DNA from: Begonia masoniana
Lineage: Eukaryota; Streptophyta; Magnoliopsida; Cucurbitales; Begoniaceae
Assembly (NCBI GenBank): GCA_022432975.1
Contig: CM039509.1
Span: forward strand, 22,785,432 to 22,849,431
Direction: 5' to 3'
DNA: 64,000 bases
Shown: positions 56,014 through 64,000 of the stretch, piece after piece
Position numbering within the stretch: position 1 is the stretch's first letter
Layout: each line of letters begins with the position of its first letter
Position numbers and translations under genes: made by a program
The notes under the pieces: model-generated
What the model saw: the letters and a program-made list of their open reading frames with translations, nothing else
Database searches by the model: none
Told to the model about the DNA's origin: nothing

Positions 56014-58157
56014 TGTAACACCTGGTTTCAATATAAATCAAAATAAGTTATTAAACGGAGGTATATAATCTTATGGTTTAAAATTGAGTGAAATGTTGAT
56101 TAGGTTATTAAGTGACTAGGCAGGGGCAAGATGGTAATTGCGAATTTATATTGTGGATAACGTATTTAAGGGAAGTGTTAATGAGGTAGCCGCCACTGTT
56201 TCATTTCATTTCCTCTTCCACTCTCAGCTCCTCAGCTTAGCAGAGCGCGATAGGAGACCCTCTTCGATCCCTCCAGTGATTTCCTCAGAACTAGGTGAGT
56301 TTTGCTTCTATTTCTTGCTACATTGTAACTGTCGAGGGTTGATAAATGAAGTTTTGAGAATGCGGTATGTGAGTGCTAGTTTCGGTTTATGAGTTGAATC
56401 GGGAATGCACTACGATTAGGGCTTCCAAACTAATTTCCTTAGCTTTCTGGATAGCTAGAAGGAAGTTTGACGAGAGTTTAAATTAATGTTCGATTTGTGG
56501 AACTAGGTTTGAGCAAACTCCCGAGGGAGAGGTTTTAACAAGCTTCCCAGGAGACCAGGTAAGTGAAGTTTGCTTGTGCCTTCGGGCCTACATCACAAAA
56601 CGTTAGGATTATGATTACTTGTGTGAATCTGTATTCTATGCATCATGTTTTAAAACATACGAAAATGAATTTGAATGCATGATTGGCATGGTAAGGATTG
56701 AACATATTGAAACAGTCATGAGAATCAGTTTCACTGTTAAGGGAATTAATCCACCCCTTAATGAGACAGGGATGTATGTACTTTGGAAGAGCTGATCCAA
56801 CTTCCAATTTAACAGGGGGATCTGAACAGGAGAATCAGTTTCACTGTTAAGGGAATTAATCCACCCCTTAATGAGACATGGATGTATGTACTTTGGGAGA
56901 GTTGATCCAACTCCCAATTTCACATGGGGATCTGAACAGAAACGAAGCATGAGCAACTGAGTTGAGAAAGTAGAAATTGCATATTAGGAATTTATATTTC
57001 GTTGTTTCATTTCTTGTTGGCTTTACTTACTTAGCATTAGGCTAATAGATGAGTTTTGTGATGTAGGTGTTGAGGACACTGCAGGTGAGTTTCCTGAGTG
57101 CACAGATGATTGATGTGGTTGGAGGAGTACATCCATGTCTCGGCTTGGTAAACTGATGAGGCGGGTTAACTGGTGTCAGCAGTTGTTGAGGTTTAGTAGA
57201 TAACGATTTAGTCTAAGTATGTTGAGTTTTCATGACATTAGAAATTTTAGCATTTTGAATACGTTTTGAGATCTACTGATACTAGTAATCTGTTGACTTT
57301 TAAACGTTGATTTTTACTGGATTTGACTAATGCTATGGTTGAGTTGTTTCTGAATGGTTTTTGAGAAGCAAGCAAATTCCTTTCTGTAGATAGTGTTGTG
57401 TTTTATGTCTATCGGATGATGTCGAGTGTTTTAGTCATCCGGTGATGTCGAGTGTTTTGGCTCGTCGGATGATATAAGTGTTCTGTTTGTCGTCTAGTGA
57501 CCGGGCGATGCGCGTACTATTTGGTCGACTAGTGCTCGGATGAGGGAGATCATCCACCTGACGTCACCGGTGGATGTAGAGTAAAGTTTATCGGATGAAG
57601 GAGATCATCCGGCTGTCGTCACCGGTAGATGAAGGATGTATTTCGTCGTTTAGTGACCGGATGACAAATCTTATGTTTTGTCGTTTAGTGACCGGATGAC
57701 AAATCTTATGTGTTGTCGTTTAGTGACCGATGACAAATCCTTACGTTTGTCGTTTAGTGACCGGATGACAAATCTTATGTTTTGTCGTTTAGTGACCGGA
57801 TGACAAATCTTATGTTTTGTCGTTTAGTGACCGGTGGATGTCTTCAAATAGGCTTTCCATCCCCTTTTCGTTTGACTTTGTTCAGCGGACGATGAATTTG
57901 ACTTTGCAACCATTTAAAGTATTTTCACGAGTTAACCTTTGCTTCTTAACCGATTGTTTCTTAACGTTTCCCACGATTATTTCGACATGGTTTTGTTTAA
58001 TTTTATTTTTGTTTAAAACGATTTCCGCTGCAAGTTTTCATGTTTTATCAAATGTCCAAATTTTGAATTTGAACGAAGTTTAAATTTGGTCCACGTTTTT
58101 ATAGAAATATTCGGATTTATGAGTACAAACCGGGTTCAGTAACTCGGGGGCTTTACA
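56014..58157 (+). repeat. 5' LTR of the Tekay-type element
   Basis: 2,144 bp, TGTAACACCTGG...GGGGGCTTTACA. It has TATTTAAG at 56163-56170, the intron-like module at 56559-57066, a ~110-bp duplication (starts 56721 and 56831), one TGACGTCA (57559), and a ~40-bp repeat (about 57630-57840) of TTTGTCGTTTAGTGACCGG with ATGACAAATCTTATG linkers. In 1,174 bases comparable with the 3' LTR I count 9 substitutions and 2 one-base indels. Confidence 0.92.
56559..57066 (+). other. Intron-like module in the Tekay 5' LTR (type example)
   Basis: Donor ACCAG/GTAAGT at 56559; GCC-TTCG-GGC stem-loop 56578-56587; arm CCTACATCACAAAAC 56587-56601; hairpin TTAGC-ATTAG-GCTAA 57031-57045, whose right arm plus one base is the branch-point-like CTAAT; acceptor TGATGTAG ending 57066. 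GTTTTGTGATGTAGG (57053-57067) is the exact complement of the arm. It starts about 390 bases downstream of the TATTTAAG box, where a 5'-leader intron would be expected. Splicing itself is inferred. Confidence 0.62.
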
Positions 58158-58160
58158 GTA

Positions 58161-58173
58161 TGGTATCAGAGAC
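58161..58173 (+). promoter_or_regulatory. Primer-binding site, initiator tRNA-Met type
   Basis: TGGTATCAGAGAC lies three bases after the LTR end, with one or two differences from the usual initiator-Met complement. Confidence 0.85.
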
Positions 58174-58312
58174 ATTCAGTTAAACCGTTCAAAAGATTAC
58201 TCATCAATGCACGGTCGTTGCATGGAAGTACTGCAACAACTGTAAGTGTTACATTACCCTTAGTTGATAGATACTTAAGAGTGTGACTAACCCTGTACAG
58301 GAATTTAGTATA

Positions 58313-61300
58313 ATGGCCAGACGCCCAGGGAGACCTAGAGTGCCTAGAGAAGTGCCAAATGTGAGAGGCGAGGAGGAGCCTAGTGTGATTAGGCAGCTGA
58401 CAGAATTGATGTGTCAGCAGACTGATATAGTGCGTCAACAGTCTGATCAATTAGGAGTGTTGTTGAACCGAGAAGCACAAGGAAGTGCCAACTCGGGTTC
58501 TAGCAGTGAACATTCTGGAGATAGATTCCGGAGACTAAGACCAACCACGTTTGATGGTCAGTCATCTGATCCTGTTGTTGCTGAAGGATGGCTTAGAAAG
58601 ATCGAAAGTATGTTTAGGTGTGCCAACATAGGAGAAGAAGACAAGGTCACGCTGGCAACCTTTCATCTAGCTGGTGAAGCTCAACTCTGGTGGGAAACAA
58701 TAGAGACCACCACAGATGTTTTGTCAATGCCTTGGTCACAATTCAAGGATATTTTCTATGGAAAATATTTCAACAGCACTGTCCAAACCGCAAAGAAGTT
58801 GGAATTTCTGAATTTGAAGCAGACAGGGTCGGTGGCAGAGTATAGTAGGCAATTTGAGTCCTTGTCCAGGTTTGCTGGACATTTTGCTCATAAGGACGAG
58901 GATAAGGTGTTCAAATTCGTGGATGGACTGAAGCCAGAGATTTATCGAGGAGTCAAATTCTGTGGCATTAAAGGTTTAACGTTCAGTGAAGTTGTGTCCA
59001 CTGCTCTGGAAGTGGAAGAAGCTGAAGGGAAGTGTGCTAAACCAAAGGAGGTCTCACAAAGGTTTAACCAGCCACACCAGCAAAGGGGAACGAAGAGGCC
59101 AAGTGAAGGCCAAAATAGCCAAGGATCAGGGGGAAAGGTGCAGAACGTCAGGAAATTTCCCCAATGTCCTAAGTGTCTGAAGTACCACCCGGGAGAATGC
59201 AGACTGGGCTTGGGAAAGTGTTTCAACTGTGAGGAGGTTGGACACACTGTCAAGGAGTGCTCGAAGCCTAGAATCACCAGGTGCTATAATTGTAACAAAG
59301 TCGGCCATATTAGCAGAGACTGTCCAGTTCCTAAGAATGGCCCTGCTATGATCAAACCAAGAATATTCTCCATGACGGAGTCGGGTGAAGAACAGCCTGC
59401 TGTAGTGTCAGGTACTATACTGATCAACTCTGTGCCTGCTTTTACTTTGATAGATTCTGGTGCAACGCATTCATTTATAGCATCTGCATTTGCTGTTAAG
59501 TTAGATGTGCCGTTTACCCCTTCCCTGCATGTGTTTAATGTTGCATTGCCTTCTGGTGAACGCATGCACTCTGACCAAGTGATGCTTGACAGCGATGTGC
59601 TATTAGGAAGCGTGAGTCTGCCTGCTGATCTCATTATTATGGATATAATGGGATTTAACGTAATCCTAGGAATGGATTGGTTGTTTAAGCATTATGCCAC
59701 AATAGATTGTAGGACTGGAATTGTTAGTTTTCAATCCCCTGGAGGTTTAAACCATACTTTCCAAGCTCTGAAGAAGAGTAAGGAAATGACTGTAATGACT
59801 TCTGTCAATTGTAGACCCTCCCCATGCAAAGAGTATTTGTGCTTTTTGGCCAGTGTTTTAGACACACAACTAGTAGAAAAATCAAGTCCCAAGAATGTCT
59901 TAGTTGTCCAGGACTTCCCTGAAGTATTCCTAGATGACCTTCCTGGCTTGCCACCAGATAGGGAAATTGAATTTGTGGTAGATGTTTACCCCGGTGCCGA
60001 GCCTGTGTCCAAAAATCCATATAGACTAGCACCAACAGAACTTAAAGAATTGAAGAAACAGTTAGAGGATTTGTTGGAGAAGGGGTTCATACGCCCTAGC
60101 TTTTCACCTTGGGGAGCACCTGTTCTTTTTGTCAAAAAGAAAGATGGATCAATGCGTATGTGCATTGATTATAGAGAATTGAATAAGTTAACTGTCAAAA
60201 ACAAATACCCTTTGCCGAGGATTGATGACTTATTTGACCAACTCAGGGGTGCAAGGGTTTTCTCTAAGATTGACCTTAGGTCCGGTTATTACCAGTTGAA
60301 GGTTAAATCTGAAGATATCCCAAAGACTGCCTTTCGCACAAGATATGGACATTATGAGTTTTTGGTTATGTCTTTTGGTTTGACAAACGCACCAGCAGCC
60401 TTCATGGATCTCATGAATAGGGTGTTTCACGAGTATTTGGACAAGTTTGTTATTGTATTCATAGATGACATCCTAATCTATTCTAGCACTAAGGATGAGC
60501 ATGCAAAACATTTAAGTTTAGTGTTAGAAGTATTGAGAAGGCACCAACTTTATGCCAAATTTTCTAAGTGTGAGTTCTGGTTGGACCAAGTTCACTTTTT
60601 AGGACATGTCATCTCTGGGGACGGCATATCTGTTGATCCAGCAAAAGTTCAAGCAGTTAAGGAGTGGCCCCAACCGAAGAGTGCTACTGATATTCGAAGT
60701 TTTCTTGGACTAGCAGGGTATTATAGGAAATTCATCGAGGGATTTTCAAAGATTGCCACACCCCTTACTAGGTTAACAAGGAAAAATGTGAAGTACATAT
60801 GGACTGATGAATGTGAACATAGTTTCATAACCTTGAAACAGAAACTGACCAATGCTCCAATTCTGACCTTCCTGTCGATAATGGTAAGTTTAGCATTTAC
60901 TGTTATGCTTCCAAGATTGGTCTTGGATGTGTGTTAATGCAAGATGGTAAAGTAATAGCTTATGCCTCTAGACAGTTGAAAACGCATGAGAAGAACTACC
61001 CTACCCATGACTTAGAATTAGCTGCAGTTGTATTTGCACTTAAGATTTGGAGGCATTACTTGTATGGACAATCCTGTGAGATATTCTCAGATCATAAAAG
61101 CCTGAAGTATATCTTCACATAGAAGGAATTAAACATGAGGCAACGTCGATGGTTGGAATTTGTCAAAGACTATGATTTTGAGATCAAGTACCACCCTGGC
61201 AAGGCGTATGTAGTGGCAGATGCTTTGAGTAGAGTGACTCCTTTAGTTTCTGCTTTGACTCTAGACATACCGATAGCTTTAGAGACGGAATTCCAAAGAT

Positions 61301-62791
61301 TTAACTTGGAAGCTGTGCCAAGTGTGTCAGCCATGCTTTCGGCCATGTCTTTGAGGCCAACTATTTTGGAGAAAATAAAGGAGGTCCAAATGAATGACAC
61401 TGAGTGTAATAAGTATAGGTTGTGCATAGATTCCACTGATAAGTCGGATTTCAACTGCTCAGCCACGGAATTCTCAAGTTTCGAAATAGATGGTTGGTTC
61501 CGGCCGATACTGAGCTTAGGAAGGAGATCCTATCTGAGGCACATTCCTCCAGATTCTCAGTTCACCCTGGAAGTACAAAGATGTAAAGAAACCTTAAGCA
61601 ACATTATTGGTGGCCAGGTATGAAGAGAAGTGTGGCGGAGTATGTGGAGTCATGTCTGGTCCTGCCAGCAAGTCAAGGCTGAACATCAAAGACCCTCAGG
61701 GACATTGCAACCTTTACCAGTTCCTGAATGGAAATGGGAACAAATAACAATGGATTTTGTCGTTGGACTACCTAGGACAGCAAAGGGACATGATGCAATC
61801 TGGGTTATAGTTGACCGTTTAACCAAATCTGCTCATTTTCTGCCAATTAGATAACTTACTCAATGGATCAGCTTGCTGAATTGTACATGCAAGAGATTGT
61901 CAGATTGCATGGAGTTCCAAGTTCAATAGTTTCAGACCGAGACTCCAGATTTACATCTAAGTTTTGGAAAAGTCTGCACAAGGCTATGGGAACACAGCTT
62001 AATTTTAGCACAGCCTTCCACCCTCAAACGGATGGACAATCCGAGAGGACTATTCAGACCTTAGAAGATATGCTCCGAGCATGCGTATTGGATTTTGAAG
62101 GATCTTGGAGTAGATATTTACCATTGGTCGAGTTCTCTTACAATAACAGTTTTCAAGCAACAATAGGAATGGCACCGTATGAAGCCTTATATGGACGAAA
62201 ATGCAGATCTCCTTTGTACTGGGATGAAGTTGGTGAAGCACAATTGCTTGGTCCTAATATTGTGCAACAAACTGTGGAGAAGGTTGCCCTCATCCGACAG
62301 AGAATTTTGACAGCTCAAAGCCGCCAGAAGAGTTATGCTAATAAAAGACGAAGAGAATTAGAGTTTGAAGTAGGTGATGAAGTTTTCCTTAAAGTATCAC
62401 CATTTAAAGGAGTTGTCAGATTCGGTAAGAAAGGCAAGTTAAACCCCAGATTTATTGGACCGTTCACTAGTCTGAAAAGAGTTGGGAGAGCAGCCTATCT
62501 GTTGCAGCTACCAGCTTCTATGGAAGGAATACATGACGTATTCCATGTTTCTATGTTGAAAAAAGTGCATAGGGATCCCAACCAAATCATGGAACAGCAA
62601 GACCTCGAAATTTGTCCTACCCTTGCCTATGAAGAGAAACCAGTAAAGATCTTGGATTACGCAGTGAAGGTATTACGCAACAAAGAGGTCCCACTAGTGA
62701 AAGTCTATGGCACAACCAGAATGTAGAGGAGACGACCTGGGAGCGTCAGCAGGACATGATGGACCAACATCCAGAATTATTCAGGTATTGA
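58313..62791 (+). pseudogene. Tekay-type gag-pol with several frameshifts
   Basis: From ATG 58313 ([16 protein letters not shown]). Gag core: [35 protein letters not shown]. Two zinc knuckles: [14 protein letters not shown] and [14 protein letters not shown]. Protease [59 protein letters not shown]. RNase H from 60950. Integrase [38 protein letters not shown]-terminal GPFTSLKRVGRAAYLLQLP and DVFHVSMLKK, then a chromodomain-like LRNKEVPLVKV. Breaks: frame change near 60870; TAG 61120-61122; frame changes near 61500, 61640-61670 and 61855; frame change near 62705 inside the chromodomain, after which the frame runs to TGA 62789-62791. Gag, protease and RT are uninterrupted up to 60870. Confidence 0.9.
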
Positions 62792-62804
62792 ATTTTGAGG
62801 ACAA

Positions 62805-62826
62805 AATTCTTTTAAGGAGGGTAGAT
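62805..62826 (+). promoter_or_regulatory. Polypurine tract of the Tekay element
   Basis: TTTTAAGGAGGGTAGAT immediately precedes the 3' LTR; AAGGAGGG is the likely plus-strand primer. Confidence 0.7.
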
Positions 62827-64000
62827 TGTAACACCTGGTTTCAATATAAATCAAAATAAGTTATTAAACAGAGGTATATAATCTTATGGTTTAAAATTGA
62901 GTGAAATGTTGATTAGGTTATTAAGTGACTAGGCAGGGGCAAGATGGTAATTGCGAATTTATATTGTGGATAACGTATTTAAGGGAAGTGTTAATGAGGT
63001 AGCCGCCACTGTTTCATTTCATTTCCTCTTCCACTCTCAGCTCCTCAGCTTAGCAGAGCGCGATAGGAGACCCTCTTCGATCCCTCCAGCGATTTCCTCA
63101 GAACTAGGTGAGTTTGCTTCTATTTCTTGCTACATTGTAACTGTCGAGGGTTGATAAATGAAGTTTTGAGAATGCGGTATGTGAGTGCTAGTTTCGGTTT
63201 ATGAGTTGAATCGGAATGCACTACGATTAGGGCTTCCAAACTAATTTCCTTAGCTTTCTGGATAGCTAGAAGGAAGTTTGACGAGAGTTTAAATTAATGT
63301 TCGATTTGTGGAACTAGGTTTGAGCAAACTCCAGAGGAAGAGGTTTTAACAAGCTTCCCAGGAGACCAGGTAAGTGAAGTTTGCTTGTGCCTTCGGGCCT
63401 ACATCACAAAACGTTAGGATTATGATTACTTGTGTGAATCTGTATTCTATGCATCATGTTTTAAAACATACGAAAATGAATTTGAATGCATGATTGGCAT
63501 TGTAAGGATTGAACATATTGAAACAGTCATGAGAATCAGTTTCACTGTTAAGGGAATTAATCCACCCCTTAATGAGACAGGGATGTATGTACTTTGGAAG
63601 AGCTGATCCAACTTCCAATTTAACAGGGGGATCTGAACAGGAGAATCAGTTTCACTGTTAAGGGAATTAATCCACCCCTTAATGAGACAGGGATGTATGT
63701 ACTTTGGGAGAGTTGATCCAACTCCCAATTTCACAGGGGGATCTGAACAGAAACGAAGCATGAGCAACTGAGTTGAGAAAGTAGAAATTGCATATTAGGA
63801 ATTTATATTTCGTTGTTTCATTTCTTGTTGGCTTTACTTACTTAGCATTAGGCTAATAGATGAGTTTTGTGATGTAGGTATTGAGGACACTGCAGGTGAG
63901 TTTCCTGAGTGCACAGATGATTGATGTGGTTGGAGGAGTACATCCATGTCTCGGCTTGGTAAACTGATGAGGTGGGTTACCTGGTGTCAGCAGTTGTTGA
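62827..64000 (+). repeat. 3' LTR of the Tekay-type element, partial
   Basis: The first 1,174 bases match 56014 onwards at about 99% by eye. It includes the whole intron-like module (donor 63370, hairpin 63842-63856, acceptor 63877) and TATTTAAG at 62976-62983. It is cut by the window end. Confidence 0.92.

Larger units (their letters stand above)
56014..64000 (+). mobile_element. Tekay-type chromovirus (Ty3/gypsy), 3' LTR cut by window edge
   Basis: 5' LTR 56014-58157, PBS, gag-pol with a C-terminal chromodomain-like segment, PPT, and 3' LTR from 62827 to the window end. RT, RNase H and integrase follow gypsy order. The left flank is GTCTG; its TSD partner is off-window. It is the youngest insertion here by nesting (inside LTR 53668) and by LTR similarity. 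Confidence 0.92.

Noticed and set aside
1..64000. tRNA, rRNA or organelle-derived DNA
   Set aside because: No tRNA cloverleaf, rRNA core or plastid/mitochondrial gene was recognised by eye. The tRNA-like words found are primer-binding sites.

Overview
This window is repeat-rich nuclear DNA from a plant, most likely a eudicot. It is AT-rich, has spliced-gene remnants, and consists mostly of nested LTR retrotransposons of the Ty1/copia (Sirevirus, Tork-like) and Ty3/gypsy (Tekay-type chromovirus, Athila-like) groups. I see no intact host gene, RNA gene, bacterial feature or CRISPR. Coordinates, target-site duplications (TSDs) and lesions were read by eye. Family names come from recognised motifs, not from a search.

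Layout. 1-6963: AT-rich DNA, an intact 402-codon 'putative plant transposon' ORF on the minus strand, and fragments of three host genes (a HIG1/hypoxia-type gene, an uncharacterised Lys/Glu-rich gene, and a WD40 gene of TBL2 type). 6964-18344: an 11.4-kb gag-only LTR element (TSD GAACA) that splits a WD40 exon and itself holds three nested solo LTRs. 18345-21300: the rest of the WD40 fragment and a thioredoxin-like pseudogene. 22889-27672: a Tork/TNT1-like copia leader and gag, interrupted by a gypsy solo LTR. 27673-53328: a minus-strand Sirevirus. Inserted in it are a complete 12.9-kb plus-strand Sirevirus with a third ORF (27904-40821, TSD CAAGG), a gypsy solo LTR (43081-45554, TSD CAAGT) and a gag-protease-only Athila-like element (46193-52881, TSD ATATT). 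53329-64000: one LTR cut by a second LTR, which is cut by a Tekay-type element that runs off the right edge. Up to five insertion layers can be ordered.

Most interesting signal. Six independent Tekay-type LTR copies (at 15672, 24229, 36688, 43081, 53668 and 56014, plus the 3' LTR partner of the last) share a module that looks like a structured spliceosomal intron in the LTR transcript. It has an AG/GTAAGT donor, then 28-34 nt later an arm that pairs with the acceptor region, then a tandem repeat private to each family, then a small hairpin whose two arms change together (TTAGC/GCTAA, TAAGC/GCTTA, TGAGT/ACTCA) and end in a branch-point-like YTNAY, then the acceptor TAG 21-23 nt further on. A second theme is shared cis-vocabulary in LTRs of unrelated superfamilies: arrays of the perfect bZIP palindrome TGACGTCA, the 12-mer CTAAACGACAAA, and GATCGATC palindromes.

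The genes do not form a pathway. The working logic is retrotransposon life cycle (LTR promoter, PBS, gag, pol, PPT) and host-gene destruction by insertion.
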